Source of the DNA: Pirellulales bacterium
GTDB taxonomy: Bacteria > Planctomycetota > Planctomycetia > Pirellulales > Thermoguttaceae
Assembly: GCA_016928165.1 (NCBI GenBank)
Contig: JAFGLH010000060.1
Location: forward strand, 1 to 49,595
Direction of reading: 5' to 3'
Length of the DNA stretch: 49,595 bases
The notes beneath the pieces are model-generated. The model did not search any database. It saw only the letters and a program-made list of their open reading frames with translations, and was not told the origin of the DNA. This document shows, one piece after another, positions 24,546 through 37,641 of the stretch (its first letter is position 1; each line of letters begins with the position of its first letter). A program made the position numbers and the translations under genes.

Positions 24546-27179
24546 CTACTTTTTCTTTTTTTTCGCCGCGGCCTTCTCGCGGGGCTTTTTCTTCTTTGCC
24601 TCGGCGCGCTGCTGCAATAATTGGTTCGCGAACTGGAAGGTTACTTCCTCGATCTCCGTGCCGCGGGGCAGCGAGGCGTTCGTCTCGCCGTCGGTGACGT
24701 AAGGCCCATATCGACCTTGCATCAAGCGGATCGGTTGGCCGGTGACGGGCGAGGCGTCGAACTGTTTGAGCGGTTCCTTGCGGACCGCCGCGCCGCGCCG
24801 CGCTTTCGGCTGCGCCAACAGGCGCAACGCCTCGTCCAACGACACGTCCAAGGGGGAAAGATTCTCCGGCAGGCTGCGGGTTTCGTCGCCGCAGGTGACG
24901 TACGGGCCGAAACGTCCGTTGCGCGCGACCACCGGCTGGCCCGATTCGGGATGTTCGCCCAAGGTTCGCGGCAAGCCGAGCAACTTCAAGGCGGTTTCCA
25001 GGTCGATCCGCTCGGGGTCCATGCCTTTGAGCAGCGAGGCGTTTTGCGGTTTTTCGCCGTCGTCGCCCGATCCGCGCTGAACGTACGGGCCGAAGCGGCC
25101 GACTTTGATGAACACCGGCTTGTGCGTTTCGGGGCAGATGCCCAACGGTTCGTCGCCCGCCGTAGCCTTGTCGAGCAATTCGAGGGCCGCCTCGATGGTA
25201 AGTTCGTCGGGCGGCAATTTGTCGGGCAGGCTGGCGCGGCGGTCGCCCTGCTCGAGGAACGGGCCGTAGCGGCCGACGCGGACGAATATCTCCCCGGCCG
25301 CGGCGCCCTGGCCTTTCGGTTTGCCCAGCGACAGGCGGCAAACGTCGCGGGCGTCGATCTCGTCCTGCTTGTCTTGGAGCAGTTGTTTCAAGCCCGAGTG
25401 CTCGTTGCCGAAGTAAAAATGCCTCAGGTATTCCAAATGGTTTAGCTCGCCGCGGCTGATGGCATCCAATTCGTCTTCCATTTCGGCGGTGAATTGGTAA
25501 TCGACCAGTTCGGGCAAATGGGCCTCGAGCAGTTGCGCGACGGCGAAGGCCGTCCACGTCGGCACCAGCATGTTGCCGCGCTTGATTTTGAAGACGTACT
25601 GTCGGGCGAGGATCGTCTCGATGATCGAGGCGTAGGTGCTAGGCCGGCCGATGCCCATCTCCTCCAGCGCGCGGGTGAGGGCAGCCTCGCTGTATCGGTT
25701 GGGCGGCTGCGTGGCGTGGCCCTTCGGCTCCAGCGAGCGGCAGTCGAGCGATTCCCCCAGGGCAACTTTGGGCAGCACCTGCTCGCGGTCGGCCAAGTCG
25801 GAGACGGGATCGTCCGAGCCTTCGACGTACGCCCGCAGGTAGCCGGGAAACTCGATCGTCTTTCCGACGGCCTGGAAGACGGCTTCCTCGGCCTCGACGT
25901 CGATCGTCATTCGCCGGCCCCGCGCGTCGCTCATCTGGCTGGCGATCGTCCGCTTCCAAATCAGGTCGTAGAGCTTGAATTCGTCGGGGCCGAGCCGTCC
26001 GCGCAGGGCGTCGGGCAAGTCGAACGGGTGCCCGGCCGGCCGGATCGCCTCGTGCGCCTCCTGGGCGTTTTTCACCTTGGTCCGATAGATCCGCGGACTG
26101 GCCGGCAAATACTCCTTGCCGTATTGCGATGCAACCAGTTCTCGGGCCGCATTGACCGCCACCGATGCCAAACTGGTCGAGTCGGTGCGCATGTAGGTGA
26201 TGTGCCCGGTCTCGTAGAGGCTTTGGGCCACCTGCATCGTGCGCCGGGCGGTGAAGCCGTATTTGCGGTTCGCCTCTTGCTGCAACGTGCTGGTGGTAAA
26301 CGGCGGATACGGCCGGGTGACGTATGGCTTGTCCTCGATCTTGCCGACGCGCCAATCGGCCCCGCGAAGCCGCTCGCACAGGTCGGCTGCCTCGCCCTCG
26401 TCGAGAAAGAGCAAGTCGTGGTCTTTGAGTTTTCCCGTGGCGGGATCGAAATCCCTGCTGGCGGGCACGCGCCGCCCGGCGAGCGAGACGAACGTGGCGG
26501 GAAAACTCTTGCCGGCGGCGTTGGCAAACGTGGCCGAGAGGTCCCAATAAGCGGCCGAGACGAAGGCCATCCGTTGCCGCTCGCGCTCGACGATCATCCT
26601 CACGGCGACGCTCTGCACCCGGCCCGCCGACAGCCGCGGACGCACCTTCCGCCACAACAGCGGCGAGACGTCGTAGCCGTAGAGCCGATCGACGATCCGG
26701 CGGACCTCTTGGGCGCGGACAAGGTTTTCGTCGATCGAGCGTGGATTTTCCAGCGCCTCGCGGATCGCTTCCTCGGTGATCTCGTGGAACACCAGCCGGC
26801 GGACCGGCACCTTCGGATCAAGCACCTCGCAAAGGTGCCAACTGATCGCCTCGCCCTCGCGGTCTTCGTCGGTCGCCAGATAGAGTTCCTTGGCGTTCTT
26901 GAGCAACCCCTTCAGCTTGCGGACCTGTTGCCCTTTGTTTTTCGGGACCACATAGACCGGCTCGAAGTCGTGCTCGACATCCACGCCGAGATAGGCCCAG
27001 TCCTTATTCTTGTACTTGGCGGGGATTTCCTTGGCCCCCTGCGGCAGATCGCGGATGTGGCCGATGCTGGCCTCGATCGCGTATCCCCGGCCGAGAAACT
27101 TGCCGATCGTTCGCGCTTTGGCCGGAGATTCGACAATTACCAACGATTTTCCGCCGCCGCCGGCTTTCTTCTTGGCCAT
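24546..27179 (-). CDS. topA: DNA topoisomerase I
   Basis: A type IA topoisomerase of about 877 residues that relaxes negative supercoils. The Toprim domain begins at SLVIVESPAKARTIGKFLG and includes YLATDEDREGEAISWHL. The catalytic tyrosine is Y329 in TGHITYMRTDSTS. After about residue 610 there are four repeats of the GRYGPF/GRFGPYV...SLP type instead of Cys4 zinc ribbons, as in actinobacterial enzymes, then a Lys-rich tail (KKKKPREKAAAKKKKK). I chose ATG 27179 (MAKKKAGGG), since it begins with the usual basic start; 27200 is an alternative that adds seven residues. No clear ribosome binding site is seen. It is divergent from the anchored SurA/PpiD-like gene. Confidence 0.95.
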   Translation of the reverse strand: MAKKKAGGGGKSLVIVESPAKARTIGKFLGRGYAIEASIGHIRDLPQGAKEIPAKYKNKDWAYLGVDVEHDFEPVYVVPKNKGQQVRKLKGLLKNAKELYLATDEDREGEAISWHLCEVLDPKVPVRRLVFHEITEEAIREALENPRSIDENLVRAQEVRRIVDRLYGYDVSPLLWRKVRPRLSAGRVQSVAVRMIVERERQRMAFVSAAYWDLSATFANAAGKSFPATFVSLAGRRVPASRDFDPATGKLKDHDLLFLDEGEAADLCERLRGADWRVGKIEDKPYVTRPYPPFTTSTLQQEANRKYGFTARRTMQVAQSLYETGHITYMRTDSTSLASVAVNAARELVASQYGKEYLPASPRIYRTKVKNAQEAHEAIRPAGHPFDLPDALRGRLGPDEFKLYDLIWKRTIASQMSDARGRRMTIDVEAEEAVFQAVGKTIEFPGYLRAYVEGSDDPVSDLADREQVLPKVALGESLDCRSLEPKGHATQPPNRYSEAALTRALEEMGIGRPSTYASIIETILARQYVFKIKRGNMLVPTWTAFAVAQLLEAHLPELVDYQFTAEMEDELDAISRGELNHLEYLRHFYFGNEHSGLKQLLQDKQDEIDARDVCRLSLGKPKGQGAAAGEIFVRVGRYGPFLEQGDRRASLPDKLPPDELTIEAALELLDKATAGDEPLGICPETHKPVFIKVGRFGPYVQRGSGDDGEKPQNASLLKGMDPERIDLETALKLLGLPRTLGEHPESGQPVVARNGRFGPYVTCGDETRSLPENLSPLDVSLDEALRLLAQPKARRGAAVRKEPLKQFDASPVTGQPIRLMQGRYGPYVTDGETNASLPRGTEIEEVTFQFANQLLQQRAEAKKKKPREKAAAKKKKK

Positions 27180-27253
27180 GATAATTTTGGAAATCTGCAA
27201 AGAGTTTGAGTGCTATTCTGGTATCTCTCTTATCATTCCATATCGAATTGGCA

Positions 27254-27281
27254 TTGCATTTGAGCACAACCGATTTAGAAT
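27254..27281 (+). promoter_or_regulatory. Putative promoter of the SurA/PpiD-like gene
   Basis: TTGCAT (27254-27259), 16 bases and TAGAAT (27276-27281), 82 bases before the ATG at 27364. Confidence 0.35.
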
Positions 27282-27363
27282 TGCGACACCATTACTCCCA
27301 GGATGGTTGGCTTGTCAAGTCGGGATAGACCGGCCCACCCCCTCCGCAGAAGGATAACATGCG

Positions 27364-29670
27364 ATGGCCAGTCCGTTTAAGGTCTTTCGAAAAAACCAGA
27401 AACTGTGGATCGTCGGCCTGATCATGGTGGCGATGTTCGGTTTCGTATTTCTTCCCACGATACTCGATACAATGGGGGGGAGAACAACAACCAATCCGGT
27501 GGCATTTACGTCGAGATACGGCGATCTGACCGAATATGAACTGCAAAATCTTCAGGAGCGACAACGCAGAATACTGGGCATTCTCATCGACTTGTATCGA
27601 CCGCTCGGTTATAGCGAAGAAAACGTCGAGGGGATATTCGGCGGCTCCACGCCCGAGGAAGTGGCCGCGTCTTGGTTGCTGGCTCATCGCGCCCGGGAAA
27701 TGGGCATGGTCGTCGGCGACGATATGATTAAGGAGTTTCTCAACCAGTTCGCGGCCGCCGGAATTGACGTTCAATCGCTAAAGATGTTGATAAGACGCTC
27801 GCTCCGTTCGGAGCGGACGTTCATGGAATTGATGCGCGAAGTGCTGCTGGTGCGACTGTATAAGAATTATTTCGAGTGCAGCCTGGACGCCGTCACGCCC
27901 GCACAGCGCTGGGATTACCTCTGCCGCGTGAAGCAGCAGGCGGAGATCGAGGCCGCGCCGATCTACGCGGCCGATTTCCTCGGTCGGATCGAAGAGGAGC
28001 CGACGGAAGAAGAATTGCGGAAGTTTTTCGATGAGCACAAGGACAAATTGCCGCTGCCTTATTCCGCCGAGCCGGGCTTCAAGAGGCCGCAACTGGTGGA
28101 GCTGGAATACTTCAAGGCCGAGATCGACAAGTTCGACTCGCCGGAAGCGATCTCCGACGAGGAAGTGTTGAAGTGGTATCTCGCGAACAAGGAAAAATAC
28201 GACCGGGAGCATCAACCGCCCGCCGTCGAGACGCCGAAGGCTGCCGTCGAGACGCCGAAGGCTGCCGCCGATGAGGAAAAAACTCCCCCGGAGAAACAAA
28301 TCCCCACAAGCGAAAAAGAAGGCCCGGCCGGAGCGGACGGCGGCGAAGCGAAGCCTCCGACGGAGCAAAATAAAACGCCCCAGCCAACTTCTCCGGAGAC
28401 CGAGCCTAAAGCACAACCTAAAGCACAACCTAAAGCACAACCTAAAGCACAACCTAAAGCACAAGAGGAGAAAGTCCCGCCGAAGAGCACATCCTCGGCA
28501 GGCCGCTCGCCTTTTGTTTTCGCGTCCTTTCAGCAGCCGGACGACGTGAAAGAAGCAAAGCCGAAAACACCCGAAAAACCGGCCCCGGCTGTCCCCGAGG
28601 AAAAACCGAAGACCGAGGCCGAAAAACCCGCAGCGGCCGAGAAAAAACCGCCGGCGACAGACAAAGGGGCGGCCAAAACGGATTCTCCCCAAACGGCCGA
28701 CAAATCGGAAAACGGTCCCTCCGACGAAGTGAGAAAAACAATTCGTCGCGAGATTGCCGAGGAAAAAATCGGCGTCCTCTTCAAACGGCTGAGCGACGAG
28801 ATGGACCGCTATCGGGCCAAGCGGAACGAATATGAATACGGCTCGGCGGCGAAGAGAGAAGGCCGCACTCCGCCCGAGCCGCTCGATTTCGACAAGTTGG
28901 CGAAAGAGCACGGACTGACCGCCGGCGGGACCGGCCCGATCGCCGACTGGGACGCCGCCGAATCGGAGATCGGATCAGCCTTGCTCAAGAACAAGCTCGA
29001 ACGAGTGTGGCGGCACGCCTTCGGAGCAATGGCGAAGTTGCGTCCGGAGGAAGCCGAGACTCTCGGCGGAGACACCAAATATCTGTTCTGGAAAACGCGA
29101 GACACGAGGGAGGAGGTTCCCAAGTTTAAAGACGAAGGCGTCCGCGAGGAAGTGCTCCGCGCTTGGAAGATGGACCGCGCCTGGAAGCTGGCCGAGAAGG
29201 AAGCGGAAAAGCTGGCGGCCGAGGCGCGGCAGACCGGAAAACCGCTGGCCGTGACGTTCGCCGAAAGAAAACTTCGGGTCATCCAGCCGCCGCCGTTCAC
29301 TTGGATAACGCTGGGCAGCACGGGGACCGGACCGGCCATGCTAAGCGACGTCGAGGGGATCGACTACGCCGGCGAGGATTTTATGCGGACCGTGTTTCGA
29401 CTCCAGCCGGGCGAGATCGGCACGGCGATGAACGCACCGAAAACCGCCGCTTACGTAATCCGCCTGATCGAGTTCGAGCAGCCCTATAAAGCCCTCTGGG
29501 CGATGTTCAAGGCCGACGATTTCCGCAAATACGCACCCGCGGCCCAATTCGACCGTCAACAAACATACCTCGATTGGATCGAATCGATAAAAACCGAAGC
29601 CGAATTCAAGTGGACCGACGCGCATCTGAAGCTGATGCGGGAGGCAGAAGACGCCCGACAGGGGGGGTGA
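27364..29670 (+). CDS. Membrane-anchored SurA/PpiD-like periplasmic protein
   Basis: A 768-residue protein with one N-terminal membrane helix (LWIVGLIMVAMFGFVFLPTI). The following part resembles the SurA/PpiD N-terminal chaperone domain (YELQNLQERQRRILGILI, ASWLLAHRAREMGMVVGDD). A long Pro/Lys/Glu/Ala-rich segment, about residues 280-455, contains two exact repeats: VETPKAA twice and PKAQ five times. The C-terminal half is mixed and may hold a diverged peptidyl-prolyl isomerase region, but I cannot see a canonical parvulin signature. A role in folding exported proteins is the likeliest guess. The start has AGGA 9 bases upstream. It is followed by the FlgI-like gene in the same direction. Confidence 0.7.
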   Translation: MASPFKVFRKNQKLWIVGLIMVAMFGFVFLPTILDTMGGRTTTNPVAFTSRYGDLTEYELQNLQERQRRILGILIDLYRPLGYSEENVEGIFGGSTPEEVAASWLLAHRAREMGMVVGDDMIKEFLNQFAAAGIDVQSLKMLIRRSLRSERTFMELMREVLLVRLYKNYFECSLDAVTPAQRWDYLCRVKQQAEIEAAPIYAADFLGRIEEEPTEEELRKFFDEHKDKLPLPYSAEPGFKRPQLVELEYFKAEIDKFDSPEAISDEEVLKWYLANKEKYDREHQPPAVETPKAAVETPKAAADEEKTPPEKQIPTSEKEGPAGADGGEAKPPTEQNKTPQPTSPETEPKAQPKAQPKAQPKAQPKAQEEKVPPKSTSSAGRSPFVFASFQQPDDVKEAKPKTPEKPAPAVPEEKPKTEAEKPAAAEKKPPATDKGAAKTDSPQTADKSENGPSDEVRKTIRREIAEEKIGVLFKRLSDEMDRYRAKRNEYEYGSAAKREGRTPPEPLDFDKLAKEHGLTAGGTGPIADWDAAESEIGSALLKNKLERVWRHAFGAMAKLRPEEAETLGGDTKYLFWKTRDTREEVPKFKDEGVREEVLRAWKMDRAWKLAEKEAEKLAAEARQTGKPLAVTFAERKLRVIQPPPFTWITLGSTGTGPAMLSDVEGIDYAGEDFMRTVFRLQPGEIGTAMNAPKTAAYVIRLIEFEQPYKALWAMFKADDFRKYAPAAQFDRQQTYLDWIESIKTEAEFKWTDAHLKLMREAEDARQGG
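28222..28263 (+). repeat. 21-base tandem repeat (x2) in coding sequence
   Basis: GCCGTCGAGACGCCGAAGGC plus T, repeated exactly; encodes two AVETPKA units of the linker in the SurA/PpiD-like protein. Confidence 0.85.
28405..28464 (+). repeat. 12-base tandem repeat (x5) in coding sequence
   Basis: CCTAAAGCACAA five times without change, encoding PKAQ five times. Identity at the DNA level indicates recent expansion and possible length variation. Confidence 0.9.
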
Positions 29671-29699
29671 ACGTTGCCTCTTTCATTCACTTGTCCAAC

Positions 29700-29740
29700 G
29701 CGCAAGCGGGTTTAATTCGTTGTGTGTTCCCCGCTTGCGC
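29700..29740. terminator. Strong hairpin after the SurA/PpiD-like gene
   Basis: GCGCAAGCGGG (29700-29710) pairs perfectly with CCCGCTTGCGC (29730-29740). It lies 30 bases after the stop. The T-run of a classic terminator is absent, so it may instead protect the 3' end. Confidence 0.5.
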
Positions 29741-29777
29741 TTCGAGCTAACAACGTCAAAAGACCTCCCATTGTCCC

Positions 29778-29806
29778 TTGACCTCCCCGGAACTTATTAC
29801 TATCCT
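29778..29806 (+). promoter_or_regulatory. Putative promoter of the FlgI-like gene
   Basis: TTGACC (29778-29783), 17 bases and TATCCT (29801-29806), 92 bases before the start. Confidence 0.4.
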
Positions 29807-29898
29807 TCGCGGCCGCCAAATCTCGTCCGGCGGCTGATTATCGCGGGCAATACTCCCTTTTCTCATCCGGCGCTCCACGCACAACGCGCGAGGAAAAC

Positions 29899-31662
29899 AT
29901 GAAACGGTGTACGGCAATATGCTTGAGTCTATTGGCGATAGCCTTCGGCGGTTGCAACGGGCTGGATTTGCGCCCCCCAAGCCCGGAGGAACCGCTCGCG
30001 GTCGAACAGGAACGGCACAGGAAGCTGGTCGGCGACCTGGCCGTTCCCACCGGCATGGAGCCGATCCGCGTCGAGGACGTCGCTTTGGTGACCAAACTGC
30101 AAGGCACCGGCAGCGATCCCAGTCCCTCGCCGCAACGCGCCGCGCTGTTGGACGAGATGAAGAAACGGGGCGTCGAAAACCCGAACCGCGTTCTCGCCTC
30201 GGGGAACGTGTCGTTGGTCATGGTCGTCGGCTGGCTGCGGGCGGGCATCCAAGAAGGAGACCGTTTCGACGTCGAGGTCCGCACCCTCACGCACAGCGAA
30301 ACGACAAGTTTGCGCGGCGGCTATCTGCTGGAGACCCGGTTGAAGGAAATGGCCGTTTTGGGCAATCAGATTCGCAACGGCCACGTGCAGGGCCTGGCCG
30401 AAGGGCCCGTGCTGGTCGATCCCGCCGCAGGGCCGGACGATAAAATCCTCCTCTGCCGCGGTCGCGTGCTCGGCGGCGGCGTCTCTCTGATATCGCGCTC
30501 CATCGGGCTGGTGCTCACGCCCGGAAACATCAGCGTGCGAAACAGCTCGCAAGCGGCCAACGCCGTCAACAAACGATTTCACACGTACGAGAACGGCTTG
30601 AAGACGGGCATGGCGAATGCGAAAACGAACGAATATATCGAACTGAAAATCCACCCGCGATACAAGGACAACATCCCCCGCTACGTCCGCGTCGTCCGCG
30701 CCGTGCCGATTCGGGAAACCGCATCCCAGCGGATGCAGCGGATCGCCGGACTCAAGGATTCGTTGTTGAACGATCCGGCAGCGGCCGCGGAGTCCGCGAT
30801 ACGGCTCGAGGCGATCGGCGCCGAGGGCGAAGACGCCTTATTGGAAGGGATTCGCTCGAAGAACCCCGAGACGCGGTTCTACGCGGCCGAGGCGCTGGCC
30901 TATCTCGATCGTCGCGAGGCCGCCGAGCCGTTGTCGGAAATCGCCCGCAGCCAACCGGCCTTCCGCGTCTTCGCCCTCACCGCGCTAAGCGCGATGACCG
31001 ATTACATCGCCTACGACAAACTCTGCGAGCTGCTCTCCGAACCGAGCGCCGAAACCCGCTACGGGGCCTTCCGCGCGCTGTGGTCGATGGACAAAGAGAA
31101 GCCGTTGGTCAAGGGAGAGTTGATGGGAGATCAATTCTACTACCACGTGTTGGACGTTGACGGGCCGCCGATGATCCACGTCACGCGCAACCGACTGCCG
31201 GAAATCGTCGTATTCGGTTCCCAACAGCAACTGCTGACGCCCCTGTCGTTCAGCGCCGGCAACGAAATCATGATCACCAGCAAAGGGAAAAATGAAATCT
31301 CCATAAGCAAATTTTCCGTTCAGGAAGCGGACCAGAAAAGGATCGTCTCGACCCGCGTCGACGAAGTGATCCGCGCGGTGGTCGAACTGGGCGGAACCTA
31401 TCCGGACGTCGTCCAGGCCTTGCAAGAGGCAAAAAAATGCGGTGCCCTGAAATCGCGGTTCGAGGTCGACGCCTTGCCCGAGGCCGGAAGGTCTTTCGAC
31501 CGCGAGATTGCGGCGAAAGAAGGGCCGGGCGGGGACTTGAACCACCATAACGAGGGTGTCGAGGCTGGCGACTCAGACAAGAAAAAATCACCCAACAACA
31601 ATGATTCCGAGGAAAAATCTAACACCAAGAAGGGCTTCTTTGCTAAAATGTTGGGTAAATAA
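29899..31662 (+). CDS. FlgI-like lipoprotein with HEAT-like repeats
   Basis: A 587-residue protein with a probable lipoprotein signal (SLLAIAFGGC; Cys at about 18). Residues about 45-280 read like the flagellar P-ring protein FlgI: VEDVALVTKLQGTGSDPSP, NVSLVMVVGWLRAGIQEGD, TTSLRGGYLLETRLKEM and LAEGPVLVDP. Residues about 290-390 form HEAT-like helical repeats (ETRFYAAEALAYLDRREAAE). A beta-rich region and a charged Asn/Lys tail follow. FlgI normally forms a ring in the peptidoglycan layer around the flagellar rod, but no flagellar gene is in this window and the fusion with HEAT repeats is not a standard FlgI. An envelope ring or scaffold role is inference. smc follows after 115 bases. Confidence 0.7.
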   Translation: MKRCTAICLSLLAIAFGGCNGLDLRPPSPEEPLAVEQERHRKLVGDLAVPTGMEPIRVEDVALVTKLQGTGSDPSPSPQRAALLDEMKKRGVENPNRVLASGNVSLVMVVGWLRAGIQEGDRFDVEVRTLTHSETTSLRGGYLLETRLKEMAVLGNQIRNGHVQGLAEGPVLVDPAAGPDDKILLCRGRVLGGGVSLISRSIGLVLTPGNISVRNSSQAANAVNKRFHTYENGLKTGMANAKTNEYIELKIHPRYKDNIPRYVRVVRAVPIRETASQRMQRIAGLKDSLLNDPAAAAESAIRLEAIGAEGEDALLEGIRSKNPETRFYAAEALAYLDRREAAEPLSEIARSQPAFRVFALTALSAMTDYIAYDKLCELLSEPSAETRYGAFRALWSMDKEKPLVKGELMGDQFYYHVLDVDGPPMIHVTRNRLPEIVVFGSQQQLLTPLSFSAGNEIMITSKGKNEISISKFSVQEADQKRIVSTRVDEVIRAVVELGGTYPDVVQALQEAKKCGALKSRFEVDALPEAGRSFDREIAAKEGPGGDLNHHNEGVEAGDSDKKKSPNNNDSEEKSNTKKGFFAKMLGK

Positions 31663-31777
31663 AATGTGTTTTTAGGGCGCCGCGCAACCGTCCACGGATC
31701 GGGGACCGGCCCATTTTTTCGCCCTTTCAAGCGCGAAAAATGCGCCTGTCCCCTTTACCGCATCAACCACCGCCGCC

Positions 31778-35410
<3,633 letters not shown>

Positions 35411-35460
35411 ATCCTCCGCGGATCAGGCTGTGCTCGACAATGTTTTCTATCAAACGGCGC

Positions 35461-35483
35461 GTGTCAGGCACAGCCTGACCTAC
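35461..35483. repeat. Family-D palindrome at the ppk1 stop
   Basis: GTGTCAGGCACAGCCTGACC then TAC. The stem GGTCAGGC/GCCTGAC is nearly perfect. On the minus strand the ppk1 stop TAG is inside it. It separates the convergent smc and ppk1 genes. Confidence 0.75.
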
Positions 35484-37588
35484 GAGGGTCTCGTCAGAGG
35501 GCGGAACTGCGGGGCGGCGCGGGCCGCTTCGCTCGCCGCCGCGATCGCCTCGCGATAGAACTTTTCCTGGACGCGGACCGCTTTTCCCTTGCGGACGATT
35601 CTCTCGTACGTCCCGTCGCTCAACAGCCGCCACGACTTGACGTTGTCGGCAAAATAGGTCCTCAGCGCGTCGATCAGCCGCCGCCGGTGGTCCGGCTCGC
35701 TTATCGGAAAGAGCAGCTCCAACCGCTTGCTCAAGTTCCGTTTCATCCAATCGGCGCTGCTCAAATACACCTCCTCGTGGCCGCCGTTGCGAAAGTAGAA
35801 GATGCGAGCGTGCTCCAGATAGCGATCGACGATCGAACGGACTTCGATGTTTTCCGAGACGCCGGCCAATCCCGGACGCAGGCAGCAGATGCCGCGGACG
35901 TTCAGCATCACTTTCACCCCGGCCTGACTCGCCCGGTAGAGCGCATGGCATATTTCCGGGTCTTCAAGCGAGTTGACCTTGGCCATGATCAGTCCCGGCC
36001 GATCGTCCGAGGACGCCTGGATTTCCCGCTCGATGAGGTCGAGGAATTTTTGCCTTAGTCCGACGGGGGCCACGGCGAGTTTCGACCAACCCACGGCCTC
36101 GGAACAGCCGGTCAACAGGTTGAACAGCGATGCCGCGTCGCCGGCGATCTCCCGGTCGCAGGTCATCAGGCCGATGTCGGAATACTGCCGCGCGGTGCGG
36201 TCGTTGTAGTTGCCGGTGGCCAGATGGACATAACGGACCATGCGCCGCCCTTGCCGGCGGACGATCAACAGCGCCTTGGCGTGTGTCTTGAAGCCGGCCA
36301 CGCCGTAGATTACGTGCGCGCCGGCGTCCTCCAATCGCCGCGCCCAGTTGACGTTCCGCCATTCGTCGAAGCGGGCCTTCAACTCGACCAGCACGGTGAC
36401 CTCTTTGCCGTTGCCCGCCGCCCGCGTCAAAGCCCGGACAATCGGCGAATCGCCGCTGGTGCGGTAGAGCGTCTGCTTGATGGCCAGCGCGTCCGGGTCC
36501 TCGGCGGCCTGCTCGACGAGCTTCACAACCGGATCGAAACTCTCGTAAGGATGAAACAGCAACACGTCGCGGTCCTGGACGGCTTCCCAAAGATCGTCGG
36601 CGCCGATCAGATCGCGGGGCACTTGCGGGGGCCAATCGTCGATCTTCAACTTGTCGAAGCCCGGCCGTTGGGCCAACTCCATCAGCGCCGCCGCCTCCTG
36701 GGGGCCGTCGATCTCATAGACTTGCCCGTCGCGCAGTTCGAGCCAATCGGCCAGCCGCTGCTTCAGCTTCGCGCCCGCGCCGGCCGAGACGGTCAACCGC
36801 ACCGCGTCGCGGCGGCGGCGCGAGAGGACCACCTCCTCCATCGCGTGGAGCAGGTCGTTGATCTCCTCGTCGTCTTGCAGCACGACGTCGGCGTCGCGGG
36901 CGACGCGGAAGGCGGCCGTATCCAACACCTCGACGCCGGGGAACAGCGACCACAGATTGTCGGCGATCACGTCGTCCACACGCGCCAAATGGGTCTCCGA
37001 CTCCGAGGGAAAGGCGATCCAGCGGTCCAGTTGGCTGGGCACCGGGACCACGACCACGCGCTGGGCCAGTTCGCCGTTATCGCTCGAAAGCAGCGCAGCC
37101 ACGTGCAATTGCAGGTTGGGCAACAACGGCCGCGGCGACAATTCCTCGATCGCCAGCGGCGTGAGCACGGGTTGGATCTCGCGCGCGAAGTACAATCGCG
37201 CGTATTTGCGGTGCTCCTCGGTCCACTGGTCACGGTCCCAAACCCGCAAGCCCTCTTTCGCCAATCCGGCGAACACGTTGCGGACGCCCTCGGCCGCTCG
37301 GGCAACCATTTCGTGCGCGCGGAGGTCGATCGCTTTGAGCTGCTCGGCGGGCGTCATGCCGGCGGCGTCCCGCTTCCGCTCTTTGGCCGCCCGCCGCTGC
37401 GTCAGCCAGGCCACGCGGACGAGAAAGAACTCGTCGAGATTCGAGTTGAAGATGGCCAGGAACTTCAATCGCTCCAGCAGCGGCAGCTTCGCGTCGAAAC
37501 CTTCTTCCAGCACCCGCCGGTTGAACTCCAGCCAACTCAACTCTCGGTTGATTAACAGTTCCGGTGATTTCAACGGGTCTTTGGACAT
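35480..37588 (-). CDS. ppk1: Polyphosphate kinase 1
   Basis: A 702-residue enzyme that reversibly makes polyphosphate from ATP. The phosphorylated histidine is H436 in GFKTHAKALLIV, matching E. coli H435, and the second histidine lies in RYVHLATGNYNDRTA. The N-terminal LINRELSWLEFNRRVLEEGF and NLDEFFLVRVAWL blocks are diagnostic. The ATG at 37588 gives the normal family start; the frame is open upstream to 37639. The last residues and stop come from the family-D repeat. It is the last gene of the CHAD-ppx-membrane protein-ppk1 run, 53 bases after the small membrane protein. Confidence 0.95.
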   Translation of the reverse strand: MSKDPLKSPELLINRELSWLEFNRRVLEEGFDAKLPLLERLKFLAIFNSNLDEFFLVRVAWLTQRRAAKERKRDAAGMTPAEQLKAIDLRAHEMVARAAEGVRNVFAGLAKEGLRVWDRDQWTEEHRKYARLYFAREIQPVLTPLAIEELSPRPLLPNLQLHVAALLSSDNGELAQRVVVVPVPSQLDRWIAFPSESETHLARVDDVIADNLWSLFPGVEVLDTAAFRVARDADVVLQDDEEINDLLHAMEEVVLSRRRRDAVRLTVSAGAGAKLKQRLADWLELRDGQVYEIDGPQEAAALMELAQRPGFDKLKIDDWPPQVPRDLIGADDLWEAVQDRDVLLFHPYESFDPVVKLVEQAAEDPDALAIKQTLYRTSGDSPIVRALTRAAGNGKEVTVLVELKARFDEWRNVNWARRLEDAGAHVIYGVAGFKTHAKALLIVRRQGRRMVRYVHLATGNYNDRTARQYSDIGLMTCDREIAGDAASLFNLLTGCSEAVGWSKLAVAPVGLRQKFLDLIEREIQASSDDRPGLIMAKVNSLEDPEICHALYRASQAGVKVMLNVRGICCLRPGLAGVSENIEVRSIVDRYLEHARIFYFRNGGHEEVYLSSADWMKRNLSKRLELLFPISEPDHRRRLIDALRTYFADNVKSWRLLSDGTYERIVRKGKAVRVQEKFYREAIAAASEAARAAPQFRPLTRPS

Positions 37589-37641
37589 GTATTTGTATTT
37601 AGTTTTACCCAGCCGATTTGCACAGCGGCGAAAGCCCAACG

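Noticed and set aside
25494-27209. Long plus-strand open frames across topA
   Set aside because: They are antisense to intact topA motifs and have no family signature or ribosome binding site.
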